NCBI RefSeq assembly: GCF_032854445.1
Contig: NC_088300.1
Coordinates: 70,096,984-70,160,983 of the forward strand
Direction: 5' to 3'
DNA: 64,000 nucleotides
Source of the DNA: Liolophura sinensis
Lineage: Eukaryota; Mollusca; Polyplacophora; Chitonida; Chitonidae
Below are positions 14,601-26,459 of the stretch, piece after piece. Within the stretch, counting starts at the first letter, position 1. Each line of letters opens with the position of its first letter. The notes beneath the pieces were generated by a model, which was not told where the DNA came from, searched no databases, and saw nothing but the letters and a program-made list of their open reading frames with translations. The position numbers and the translations under genes were made by a program.

Positions 14601-17600
14601 CCATCTATCTAACAACTCTGTCTAACCCATTTGCACTTCCATCTATCCAACAACTCTGTCTAACCCACTTGCACTTCAATTAAACCAACAACTGCCTAAC
14701 CCACTTGCACTTCCATCTATCCAACAACTATGTCTAACCCACTTGCACTTCCATCTATCCAACAACTCTGTCTAACCCATTTGCACTTCCATCTATCCAA
14801 CAACTCTGTCTAATCCACTTGCACTTCCATTTGACCAACAACTCTCTCTAACCCACTTCCACTCCCGTCTATCCAACAACTGTGTCTAACCCACCCGCAC
14901 TTTCATCTATCTAACAACTCTGTCTAACCCACTTGCACTTCCATCTATCCAACAACTCTGTCTAACCCATTTGCACTTCAATTTAACCAACAACTGCCTA
15001 ACCCACCCGCACTTCCATCTATCCAACAACTCTGTCTAACCCACTTGCACTTCCATCTATCTAACAACTCTGTCTAACCCATTTGCACTTCCATCTATCC
15101 AACAACTCTGTCTAATCCACTTGCACTTCCATTTGACCAACAACTGTCTAACCCACTTCCACTCCCGTCTATCCAACAACTCTGTCCAACCCACCCGCAC
15201 TTCCATCTATCTAACAACTCTGTCTAACCCATTTGCACTTCCATCTATCCAACAACTCTGTCTAATCCGCTTGCACTTCCATTTGACCAACAACTCTGTC
15301 TAACTCACTTCCACTCTCATCTATCCATCAACTCTGTCTAACCCACCCGCACTTCCATCTATCTAACAACTCTGTCTAACCCACTTGCACTTCCATCTAT
15401 CCAACAACTCTGTCTAATCCACTTGCACTTCCATCTATCCAACAACTCTGTCTAACCCACTTGCACTTCCATCTGTCCAACAACTCTGTCTAACCCACTT
15501 GTACTTCCATCTATCCAACAACTCTGTCTAACCCACCCGCACTTCCATCTATCCAACACCTCTGTCTAACCCACTTGCACTTCCATCTATCCAACAACTC
15601 TGTCTAATCCACTTGCACTTCCATTTGACCAACAACTCTGTCTTACCCACTTGCACTTTCATCTATCCAACAACCCTGTCTAACCCACCCGCACTTCCAT
15701 CTATCCAACAACTCTGTCTAATCCACTTGCACTTCCATTTGACCAACAACTCTGTCTAACCCACTTCCACTTTCATCTATCCAACAACTCTGTCTAACCC
15801 ATTTGTACTTCCATCTATCCAACAAATCTGTCTAATCCACTTGCACTTCCATTTGACCAACAACTCTGTCTTACCCACTTGCACTTTCATCTATCCAACA
15901 ACTCTGTCTAACCCATTTGCACTTCCATCTATCCAACAACTCTGTCTAATCCACTTGCACTTCCATTTGACCAACAACTCTGTCTAACCCACTTGCACTT
16001 CCATTTGACTAACAACTCTGTCTAACCCACTTCCACTCCCGTCTATCCAACAACTCTGTCTAACCCACCCACACTTCCATCTATCTAACAACTCTGTCTA
16101 ACCCATTTGCACTTCCATCTATCCAACAACTCTGTCTAACCCACTTGCACTTCAATTTAACCAACAATTGCCTAACCCACTTGCACTTCCATCTATCCAA
16201 CAACTCTGTCTAACCCACTTGCACTTCCATCTATCCAACAACTCTGTCTAATCCACTTGCACTTCCATTTGACCAACAACTCTGTCTAACCCACATGCAC
16301 TTCCATCTATCCAACAACTCTGTCTAACCCACTTGCACTTCAATCTATCCAACAACTATGTCTAACCCACTTGCACTTCCATCTATCCAACACCTCTGTC
16401 TTACCCACTTGCACTTCCATTTGACCAACAAGTCTGTCTAACCCACTCGCACTTTCATCTATCCAACAACCCTGTCTAACCCACCCGCACTTCCATCTAT
16501 CCAACAACTCTGTCTAACCCATTTGCACTTCCATCTATCCAACAACTCTGTCTAACCCACTTGCACTTCCATTTGACCAACAACTCTGTCTAACCCACTT
16601 CCACTCCCGTCTATCCAACAACTCTGTCTAACCCACCTGCACTTCTATCTACCTAACAACTCTGTCTAACCCATTTGCACTTCCATCTATCCAACAACTC
16701 TGTCTAACCCACTTGCACTTTCATTTGACCAACAACTGTGTCTTACCCACTTGCACTTTCATCTATCCAACAACCCTGTCTAACCCACCCGCACTTCCAT
16801 CTATCCAACAACTCTGTCTAATCCACTTGCACTTCCATTTGACCAACAACTCTGTCTAACCCACTTCCACTTTCATCTATCCAACAACTCTGTCTAACCC
16901 ATTTGCACTTCCATCTATCCAACAAATCTGTCTAATCCACTTGCACTTCCATTTGACCAACAACTCTGTCTTACCCACTTGCACTTTCATCTATCCAACA
17001 ACTCTGTCTAACCCACTTGCACTTCCATCTATCCAACAACTCTGTCTAATCCACTTGCACTTCCATTTGACCAACAACTCTGTCTAACCCACTTGCACTT
17101 CCATTTGACCAACAACTCTGTCTAACCCACTTCCACTCCCGTCTATCCAACAACTCTGTCTAACCCACCCACACTTCCATCTATCTAACAACTCTGTCTA
17201 ACCCATTTGCACTTCCATCTATCCAACAACTCTGTCTAACCCACTTGCACTTCAATTTAACCAACAACTGCCTAACCCACTTGCACTTCCATCTATCCAA
17301 CAACTCCGTCTAACCCACTTGCACTTCCATCTATCCAACAACTCTGTCTAACCCACTCGCACTTCCATCTATCCAACAACTCTGTCTAATCCACTTGCAC
17401 TTCCATTTGACCAACAACTCTCTCTAACCCACTTCCACTCCCGTCTATCCAACAACTCTGTCTAACCCACCCGCACTTTCATCTATCTAACAACTCTGTC
17501 TAACCCATTTGCACTTCCATCTATCCAACAACTCTGTCTAACCCATTTGCACTTCAATTTAACCAACAACTGCCTAACCCACCCGCACTTCCATCTATCC

Positions 17601-18650
17601 AACAACTCTGTCTAACCCACCCGCACTTCCATCTATCTAACAACTCTGTCTAACCCATTTGCACTTCCATCTATCCAACAACTCTGTCTAATCCACTTGC
17701 ACTTCCATCTGACCAACAACTCTGTCTAACCCACTTCCACTCCCGTCTATCCAACAACTCTGTCCAACCCACCCGCACTTCCATCTATCTAACAACTCTG
17801 TCTAACCCATTTGCACTTCCATCTATCCAACAACTCTGTCTAATCTGCTTGCACTTCCATCTATCCAACAACTCTGTCTAACTCACTTCCACTCTCGTCT
17901 ATCCATCAACTCTGTCTAACCCACCCGCACTTCCATCTATCTAACAACTCTGTCTAACCCATTTGCACTTCCATCTATCCAACAACTCTGTCTAATCCAC
18001 TTGCACTTCCATTTGACCAACAACTCTGTCTAACTCACTTCCACTCTCGTCTATCCATCAACTCTGTCTAACCCACCCGCACTTCCATCTATCTAACAAC
18101 TCTGTCTAACCCACTTGCACTTCCATCTATCCAACAACTCTGTCTAATCCACTTGCACTTCCATCTATCCAACAACTCTGTCTAACCCACTTGCACTTCC
18201 ATCTATCCAACAACTCTGTCTAACCCACTTGCACTTCCATCTATCCAACAACTGTCTAACCCACCCGCACTTCCATCTATCCAACAACTCTGTCTAACCC
18301 ATTTGCACTTCCATCTATCCAACAACTCTGTCTAATCCACTTGCACTTCCATTTGACCAACAACTCTGTCTAACCCACATGCACTTCCATCTATCCAACA
18401 ACTCTGTCTAACCCACTTGCACTTCAATCTATCCAACAACTATGTCTAACCCACTTGCACTTCCATCTATCCAACACCTGTCTTACCCACTTGCACTTCC
18501 ATTTGACCAACAAGTCTGTCTAACCCACTCGCACTTTCATCTATCCAACAACCCTGTCTAACCCACCCGCACTTCCATTTGACCAACAACTCTGTCTAAC
18601 CCACTTGCACTTCCATTTGACCAACAACTCTGTCTAACCCACTTGCAACT

Positions 18651-19032
18651 CCGCCCAACCTATATTCCCTCCTGTAATACCCACCTTAACTTTCATCTAA
18701 CCCACCTGTGCTTCCATCTATTAAACCCATTTGTAGTTCCACCCAACCCATTTGTCCTTCTGTCTTATATATCATAACTTCCATCTTTGCGCCTCCACCC
18801 AACCCATTTGCCCTTTTCTGATCCATCTTAACTTCAATCAAATCCATTTGCACTTCTCTCTAGCCCACTTAAATACACCTCTGCTCAATCTATTCACCCT
18901 TCCGTTTGACCCATCTTAACTGTCATCTAACCCACTTGCAATTCCATCTGACCTTCCAGAGTTCTAATATCAACTCTCTGTAACATTCATGTACACACCA
19001 TTAAACTCAGTTACGTCCTTTCTCCAACCCAC
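18651..19032. repeat. Degenerate right edge of the satellite array, within a FANCE intron
   Basis: Units here are strongly diverged (CCCAACCCATTTG, CCATCTTAACTT and similar) and fade into single-copy sequence just before the splice donor of the last FANCE exon seen (GT read on the minus strand at 19032-19031). This decay fits an array that expanded from its centre and left old copies at the margin. Confidence 0.75.
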
Positions 19033-19156
19033 CTGCATCCACATCCTGCAGGCAGGGTGTAATGACTCCGTCAATGAGAGCTCGCGGGAACTGCTTGGAC
19101 ACCTTAGCCAGGACAGAACACAACGATCGTGGGACAGTCGTTATCGTTACCTTTAC
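19033..19156 (-). CDS. FANCE: FANCE exon 7, last exon visible
   Basis: 41 codons plus 1 nt. VPRSLCSVLAKVSKQFPRAL aligns with the human [20 protein letters not shown] region. It is preceded on the minus strand by a C-run-rich tract and ATGTTTCAG. The donor GT at 19032-19031 is followed by the decayed satellite. It ends in phase 1, so at least one more exon must follow outside the window for an intact protein. Confidence 0.85.
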
Positions 19157-22100
19157 CTGAAACATATCATGGGTGGGGTGGGGGGGTGGGGGGGTTATAA
19201 CTGTAAAAATTCCACCTTATACTGCTGCCTCACTAGATCACGTGGAAATGACCACCACTTAATCTGGGCACCAAACAAAAAAATTACCTAAAACTGCTGA
19301 TTTTAAAGTGTTTGATATGATACCCATAGAAAATGGCTATTCACTGTTGCCAAACACCCATACTCCTTACAGTGCATGCGTCGCTCTCTGCCTTCGCTTT
19401 GCTTCACTGCCACCACTAGAAAATTTTGTACAGAAATCTTGAGCACTGCCAAGGTCACTGGGGTCATGGCGATGAGGCAGGAAGTGATGTCAGAAAACAC
19501 AAACACTCTGTTTCAATCTTTGCCTCAATTTATACTTGATAAAGATCAATTTTCTTTATCTAAAGTATACACAACATGATTTTAACCAACACTTGAAACA
19601 ATCTTATTGCTGAACGTTGACTAAATAGTTCCACGCAAGGACACTAGCAGTAAAGTTAAACCAAAACAAGCCTAAGTGTGTCACACAGGCTCAAAAGATC
19701 AGGCTTCTCCATTGGTGGCAGTGATATAAAGGGAGTGATGCATCCCCTGTATGGCATATGCTAAACACCCTACTTACTCAGCTATCACTGTAAAAATAGT
19801 CTTGTTTATTTATTTACATGTCTCTGACACTTTATAAATGCCATAATGAATAACTTTTTTCACATGTGGCATAAAGGTGGTCTTCTATGAAGGTTAGCAT
19901 GCGCGACTGTCGTTGACCACTTACTGTCATCAAAGCCCCACATACAGTGAGTGCAGGGAAATCTACAAATTTAATCCCCAAGGCCGGGTTTGAACCTGCA
20001 CCTCAAGAGTCCTGACAACGTTTTGAAAGTATTGAGGCGAGACCAATGTTATTTACATCCATCTGGGCACATAGCAATTTAGCAACTTGACATACATAAC
20101 CCTGCAAGTTCCCCTTTGGTTCATGCATGTACCTTTGGGCTTACCTTTGGCAAAACAGCAGCTGTTAAAAACTCCACACAGTTGCTATGGCTCAGTTCTT
20201 CACCAAGACTACATAAATGATCACAAGAAATCATCATGGCAACCTCGCTGAGAGTATCCAACTGTAGTTCATCACAAACTTCCTTCATCTGTTGGAAAAA
20301 GTAAAATTTCTGCAAACATCTAAATATTATTAAACTAGAGCTATTAAACTGTTGAGATCTGGTGAACAGTGAAAGGGCATACAGAAATGAACACTGATGA
20401 TACAGTAGATTCAATGTGTCTCTTTATTACCTTCATATCCACTCAGGAAGTACTATTTATAGGTCAGTGCTAAAGACATAGCAAAAGTTTACTACTTATT
20501 AATTCACCTTTACTAGTATTCCGTTTCTTTTATATACGGACAACAAATAATAAAATATTTTTTTGTGATTGTTGTTTTAGCAAATCCACACGCACCATGT
20601 CAAACATGCCTGTTTCCTTTTGGGATCCAACATGGGGATTTTACTAACACGTACTTACAACACTGAACGGTTCAAGATTGCCGTCATTTTTCTCCCCATT
20701 TTCATATCTATCTCAGTACTGATCTTTTCAGTTCATAAATCTGCCAATTTGCAGAAATTGCTATACCTGGTTGATATTAATGTCTTATGACTATATAACC
20801 ATTTTCACTGTAATTAAAGGGAGACTATCAAATCCAATTCCATTCCCTACGAATAGACATAACAGTACAAATATATTTTCACACCTTTTAAGAACATTTT
20901 ACTGTAATTTACGACAACTTTGATCTGCGGTGCTTGCAGATGCTAAACATGTGTCTGCCTGCCTGGCTCAGACAGGCCTCCTCAGCCAGAGCAAGTGAGA
21001 GTGACCTCCCATGCCTCAACCACCATACTGAATCTCCTCATGTGGTACACATACATGTAGTTGGTGCGAAAATCCAAATGGAGATACACAGAACAGGGAG
21101 TTTTTATATCAGTACCATGAGACAATGAGTGTCACAGTGAAGAGTTTATTTCCTCGAAGGAGAGAAATGAGAACTAGGTCAATGACCCTTCTAGACCATG
21201 TGCAAAAACCGTCAAGCCGGAAGCGAAACCACCCTTCTGAACCCTCCTAAAAACTGTTTTACAGTTTCACACCTTAAAATTAAACAAAGCTAACTTCAAA
21301 TATAGGACAGCTTTCAAACTTCTATTCCCTATACAAATATCTACATTTCTCTGCACCCATTTTTCTGTAATACTCAAATTTTTGGATCTACATTCAGGGG
21401 AGGCACCACAATCGAGTGGTAAAGTTTACAGTAGTATATATATGTTCGCCGCCCCCAACTTTCCACTAAATTGACTCTAAGGCCAGATTTCAAAAAAGTT
21501 CATGAGCGACAAAACTAGTTTTTATCTTTCCAAGATAGCATTACAGACTATATATACCACAGAAGTTACCGAGATTTCATCATGCAAATTTTCAAAAACT
21601 GCCATATTGGAGGCATGTACAGCACATTTTTAAATATTTAAACTATATTTGAAACAATGAAGGGAGAAATGGGCAAGTTTTACATGAACCTCAACACAAA
21701 CAGCCCAAGGAATAAACAAGGCTGTGTGAATACAATTTGAATGGTGGACTCATGATGACATACCTGAGGCATGGTACAGGATAAGAACAGTTTGATCTCC
21801 TCAGGTACCGCCACTTCACCAGTTACTGATCCCCACATATCTTTTAATCTCCCAACCATGGCCTGCAAACAGATACATGTACAAGAAAAGTTCTGATGTC
21901 TTATACAAGACATATACATCAGTGATGCTATTTACAGGCATCTCAAACTATCCAAAAATCCTTTCACAACCTGGGAAAAGCTATCACTGTACGGTATAGT
22001 GCCATGTCGGCAGTTTCTTATGTAAACAGTTAAATGGTCAAGGAGAGAATGTGTGGATTTACCCAGTCGTCAGCTGAGAGAGGGGAGGACACTTGTGAGA

Positions 22101-25100
22101 GGGAAAAATCCCCAGAGATGTTGAGAGGGCTACCTGGAACTGAGGTAAGAAAAAAACAGCTTAAAGTGCAGTGCTACAAATATGAACAGTTTATACAAAG
22201 AAAAAAATTACTGTTTGTAACACTGAAACATCTCGGCATCACCACAAAACCTGCGAGTTTCACTTGTGCGCTTTACTTGCATGTTTAGTGTAGCAAAAAT
22301 TATTTACCCCCAAAAGTTCCCAATACATAAAATGAATATTATGCCAATTGTCCAGCATCAGTAAAAACAAACATTTGTGAACTATTGCCCACTATCATTT
22401 TGAGCTCTCTCAAAGTCAACAAGAGAACAAAAACAGCCAAAATTTTGTTGAAAATGAGAAAGAAGACCCCAAACCTGAAGTTGGTATGCAACTTTCATAT
22501 GCCAATGAAACCTGTCATACACCAAGTTTCAATACAATGAACCATCATAAAAAAAAAAACTATTTTGTGACAGACTGATGAACTGACAGTTAAGAGGTAA
22601 GTCTATAGTCTCCTTCAGTAGTGGTTGCAAATTAATAAGAAATAAATTAATTTGGGATACAAACTGAAGATGCAGTTTATTGTGCACATCTCGAAAATGT
22701 TTACTAAAAATCTATGAGGTCCATAAGCCTACAAAAAGCTTAAGGTTACAAAAAAAAAATTCTCAGTGAAAGACCAAACATACATTCAGCATTTAAAAAC
22801 TTTAAAACATCGTTTTTTTGATATTGTTTTCTACTTCGAGAAAATGTTATGTTAAGCATTTTGCACAGTACAACATATAATACTTACAGTGCTGTGAGGC
22901 TTCTAGCTTTAACCTCTTAACAGCCGGAGCTTCTGGTCTGTCTATGTTTGCTACATGTAATTCTTTAGGCATCTCTTGTTGAGATTCCGTCATGTCATCT
23001 TCGTCTTCTATATCAGGGGAAGTAACCCTAGCAGGGGAGGTAACCATGACAGGGGAAGTAACATCTTCCTTGCCATCTCCTGCGACAAACCACCACCATA
23101 CAACTAAGTATTGCAGTGACTATTCTAAAAAATTGACAGATTTCAAAACTAGAATTATTTCTTCTCTTCATTCCTTTAATAGATGAAAAATTTTATGTTG
23201 TCAATATATGTTGTCAATCTTGTAATTGTCAACCAAAACAAAACACGCAGGAGCATTTTTTACATTTATTTACATGTATGTATTTATTTGCTTCTTGTTT
23301 AATGTATGCTCAAGAAGTTTTCTCTTATACCCTGGCGGTCAGTTTTATTTAATTTATTTATTTGATTGTTGCTACATCATACTTAAGCATAGTTCATTTG
23401 TATGAGTGCCTCCAGCATTATGGTGAGAGGAAAGGGGCAGAGCCCTGGGGAAGGTTTTGTGCAACATATAATTTTAAAGCCTGTAGAAAGTATTGTAGGC
23501 ACTGCATACATGTTGACTGGGGAGTATCTATGAATATCAATATGTAATTCAATCTATACCATAGAAAATGTACATGTACGTCCATACCATGCCTGCTTTC
23601 CAGGAAGTTGTAATTCTGCTGCCATGGTAATGAGTAGGAAGAATCCTGGATATCTTTACACAGACTCTTGAAGGCATTTCTGTTCTCTTCATTGCTGAAT
23701 GAATACCTAAATGGCTCAGATCGGTTCAGACTGTCACCGTCAAAGCCTCCATCCTCCTGCCTGCTCTGGAGGGTTTTCATCAGACTCCATCTCAGATGTT
23801 TTAGCCACTGATCACTAGTGTCCACCACAGAGATTTTTTCCAGAAATATTTTGAGATGACTAGCTGGAACAGTGTCCACATACTGATGAAGAAATGTCAG
23901 AAAATTCTTCTGTGTCCCAACAGGTAACACTGTGAATCGGCACTCGCTGGAAAGACATCAAGTCATCAGTTTGATTTGTAAGGCATCATTATTTGTGTAA
24001 ACCTGGTTAAGTGTTTCACGCTGCCATTCTCATTCTCCACCCTCTGCAGAGGTCATGCATTTTAGACCAATCAACGTCAGACTTAGGCCACTGCAGTTAA
24101 CGTTTATATCTCAAAGCTGTGTATGTAAGACGTTATGTCTCATTGTTGCACGATGTACATAACGGAATGTTAAAGTCTACTGTACATGTATTATGATGTC
24201 ATACCACAGAACATAGATTGGAATGTCATGAAGCAAATGTTTCCTTTTCCATGCCACAATGTCCAGGTGTAAAATATCAACAATGTAAAAAAAAAATGAT
24301 ATCTAAAAACTGTGTGAAATAACACTTTTATCACTGAAGGAATATCAGATAGTTCAATGTTATATAAATCATAAAACATAAACAGCATGAAATGATATTA
24401 CTCCAGGAGGTAAATGTGCTGGCCGGTGTGTTGTGTGACACACTCAATGCTGTTTGAAAGGCCATCTCTATTTGATATGTATATTTGTACAGTCAGCAAC
24501 TATAAGCTGGGTAGAATCGAAGTCTAACATATTTATGCCTAAACGTAGTCTGTAAAGTGAGGGTGTTATATATGTACATACTAATCAACTCTATCGTCAG
24601 TCTGTTCCCCCCCACTACAAGGCTCAAAATGGGGGCCTACGAATGATGAAAAGCAGGCCGAAAATTTGCCGTAGCAGGCCAACTTAAAATGGGCCCCAAA
24701 AAAAAAAAAAATCAACAAATAAAATTGCAAGCCAAACATGGGATGTCAATGTTTGGACAGCTAGAAGTTCTGCTTTCTAATTTATGGCAGCGTGATAAAG
24801 TTACAACAGGTTTACTATTCACCGAATACGTAGAAAACGTTGTTCACGGCCATTGCAAACCACAGAGAGATGTTACAAGAGATAATTCTGTGCTGAAAGC
24901 CACTTAAAAACAAAATTATCTCCCTTCGCTTGTATGCACTTGTATTACAGCATGTACTTCTGTTTTGGCATCAACTAAAAGCGAAACCAATGTTGACTTC
25001 TTGTTGGATTGAAGATATTTTGAACTAGTTAAAAGCAGAAAATTTGATAAAGTCTGAGTTGAATTTAAGGCCACTGTCAGAAAACATGGATAACGAGACA

Positions 25101-26410
25101 GTTGTGCAGACGATACATGATAGCCGCACGCCTTGTCTGAAACCTTTGGATTTGAGTCTTCTTGTTCAACGGACTGGAAAAATTGCTCTTTCTATTTTTA
25201 TTCCATGATGATTGATGAAACCATCACTAAACTTGTCATTTAGAGCTGCATGGTCCTGTTTGGTTGATGTCCATGTTTTTTGGCACGCTGTTCCAAAATC
25301 TTAGTAGACCCGGCGAGTGAGAGGGAAATATTTCTGTGGATTGCAACAACGTTTCGACTCGGATTGGATTTATACTTGCAGAATTGATAATAAAGGTTCT
25401 ATTCTCACCTGTTTTAGACTGAATTTTTGACTTTATGACTGGAAAAAAGATGCAGGCCAAAGGAGATGTTCTAATTCCTCGTGTATCTTAACTAAGATTG
25501 CTTACAAGGCTACCAAACAGCTCACCTGTAGAAAGCTTCTCCCAATACATAAATCATACTGAAATCATGAATTTGGTCATTTACGGTAATTAATATGCAC
25601 ACAGAGCATCCGTGATGGAACACCTCCCTCATGCCATTGTGCTTTATGCCCATGTAAAACTGCAGCACAATACATGCAGTGTTTGTGAGATATCACCCCA
25701 ATCATTTTGTTTAATTTCATTTTATTTAACTTCAATACACAATACACTGTCAAGTATTTGGATATTTAAAGTATTTAATATGCACACACCGAATTAACAA
25801 CGCAATATCCCCCTCGTGTTTGTTGTGCGCGACATGTGTGCAAGTCCTGAGCCCAATACATGCAGTACTTGACACCACACCTAACATTCTGTTTAACATC
25901 ATTCCATTCCCTGTTAATGCATGTTGTCGCCAACACCCAGGGTACGACATAAGCTATGCAAGCACTCTATACAGACAAGCTAAAAGTGATGGAAATGGAA
26001 CAGATTGTTTTGTGTCATACATGTAACTGTGATAGAGGTTCAAAACTCAGCACATCACATACTGGTAATTAAACTCCATGCAACGTGTCTATCACAGATA
26101 TCACATACCATTTTAAACTTTAATAGCCAGGTTAACATCAAAACCATCATAGAGGTTATACTACTTACAATTTCAGGTTTCCATTTTCTGTCAAGACTGG
26201 TTCAGCAGCAGTCAGCCCTTCCAAAACATCAGACCATGGTGGAGCTTGGCCGTACTGTGACGTGAACACATCGTCATACCACACCTGAGCTCTGGTCAGG
26301 CCATCAGAGGGGTGCCTCAGTGACTGGAAAAGCTCCCTCCATCTGCCTGGGATTCTCTTCACAATGACCTGTTCATGGTCAGCACCCACATGCATAGACT
26401 CCATGGTCAT
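19033..26410 (-). CDS. FANCE: FANCE homologue (Fanconi anaemia core complex subunit E), 3' end missing
   Basis: Seven exons on the minus strand, each with AG/GT borders: 26410-26169, 23946-23588, 23079-22888, 22133-22063, 21862-21764, 20288-20145, 19156-19033. All junction phases agree, giving about 410 codons without a stop. By recall of human FANCE the order matches: an N-terminal helical region including EPVLTENGNLKF (human EPVVQGPDGRLELK), a block with LPVGTQKNFLTFLHQYVD, an acidic low-complexity linker with a basic VKRLKLE patch (possible nuclear signal), then the C-terminal helical-repeat domain starting near residue 289 (MPQMKEVCDELQL aligns with human SPSQMDLLCAQLQL). In vertebrates FANCE bridges FANCC and FANCD2 in the nuclear core complex that drives FANCD2 ubiquitination at DNA crosslinks. 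The last roughly 120 residues lie beyond the satellite array or are lost. The start is the first in-frame ATG; an upstream exon is possible because the frame stays open to an AG at 26460. Confidence 0.85.
20145..20288 (-). CDS. FANCE: FANCE exon 6, helical repeats
   Basis: 48 codons, phase 0 on both sides. The sequence has the pattern LQLDTLSEVAMM…L…SHSNCVEFL, which aligns with the human pattern LQLPQLSDLGLL…L…SLSNATVLT. The donor is AAG|GTAAGC. Confidence 0.9.
21764..21862 (-). CDS. FANCE: FANCE exon 5, start of the C-terminal helical domain
   Basis: 33 codons, phase 0 on both sides. AMVGRLKDMWGS…PEEIKLFLSCTMPQ corresponds to the first helices of the FANCE C-terminal domain. The acceptor is TGTTTGCAG and the donor CAG|GTATGT. 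Confidence 0.85.
22063..22133 (-). CDS. FANCE: FANCE exon 4, short linker exon
   Basis: A 71-bp exon inferred mainly from splice phase. The preceding exon ends in phase 1 and the next starts in phase 0, so an exon of length 2 mod 3 is required. TTCCAG|…|GTAAAT bounds exactly 71 bp here, with an open frame (CSPLNISGDFSLSQ… ending SADDW). There is no sequence homology to confirm it. Confidence 0.6.
22888..23079 (-). CDS. FANCE: FANCE exon 3, acidic linker
   Basis: Encodes about residues 201-264. It has three VTSP repeats, then IEDEDDM, then the basic stretch VKRLKLE. Human FANCE has an equally low-complexity acidic linker with a KR-rich patch here. The acceptor is GTCGCAG and the donor ACT|GTAAGTA, phase 1. 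Confidence 0.75.
23340..23453 (-). mobile_element. Degenerate SINE copy in a FANCE intron
   Basis: Read on the minus strand it has the SINE body in order (GCTCTGCCCCTTTCC, CACCATAATGCTGG) and then a diverged tail ending in AAATAAATAAA. The head is missing. It sits just 3' of FANCE exon 2. Confidence 0.6.
23588..23946 (-). CDS. FANCE: FANCE exon 2, N-terminal helical region
   Basis: Encodes about residues 81-200. The acceptor is TCTTTCCAG and the donor ATG|GTATGG, phase 1. The segment TQKNFLTFLHQYVDTVPASH aligns by eye with the human stretch [20 protein letters not shown], and the spacing to the preceding motif is the same. Confidence 0.85.
25590..25910. repeat. Diverged direct duplication in FANCE intron 1
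   Basis: Two copies of about 115 bp start near 25593 (AATATGCACACAGAGC) and 25780 (AATATGCACACACCG). They share CAATACATGCAGT and CTGTTTAACATC/TTTGTTTAATTTC in the same order. Divergence is large. Confidence 0.55.
26169..26410 (-). CDS. FANCE: FANCE exon 1 of those recognised (start codon exon)
   Basis: Residues 1-81 from the ATG at 26410. It contains RWRELFQSLRHP and the conserved end AEPVLTENGNLK. The donor is ATT|GTAAGT at 26168-26167 and leaves phase 2. A candidate acceptor (TCTTCCAG, exon would begin at 26459) lies upstream in the same open frame, so 26459-26411 may be 5' UTR of this exon or coding if another exon precedes it. Confidence 0.8.
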
Positions 26411-26459
26411 GGAAAATGAACCATCAACAAAGCAAGCACAATGGTTTTGGTTAGTCACC

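Larger units (their letters stand above)
1741..18650. repeat. Long satellite array, about 38-bp unit with higher-order structure
   Basis: Roughly 420 head-to-tail copies of a unit that reads ACTTGCACTTCCATCTATCC then AACAACTCTGTCTAACCC (38 bp). Variants are CATTTGACC for CATCTATCC, CCACTCCCG for GCACTTCCA, and shortened units such as AACAACTGCC. Higher-order repetition is visible: a rare marker unit with ACTCACTTCCACTCTC recurs at about 10033, 12723, 15299, 17877 and 18029, giving spacings of 2690, 2576, 2578 and 152 bp. In the left half other marker units recur about 2.43 kb apart (6232 and 8660). The edges (1741-1930, 18650-18985) are degenerate. The + strand has almost no G. The array lies between recognised FANCE exons and the window edge, so it is probably intronic. 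Open frames inside it exist only because many units happen to lack stops. Confidence 0.95.

Noticed and set aside
2565-18600. Small proteins of the MLDRWKCGWVRQG or NPLALPSIQQL type
   Set aside because: They are translations of the 38-bp satellite, which shifts frame every unit; open runs are short and scattered and change with each point mutation.
1-18650. CRISPR array
   Set aside because: The repeats are directly contiguous with no unique spacers, and the genome is eukaryotic.
19303-19579. Frames of 67 codons on both strands next to the last FANCE exon
   Set aside because: They overlap on opposite strands, match nothing I know, and do not fit FANCE exon phases.
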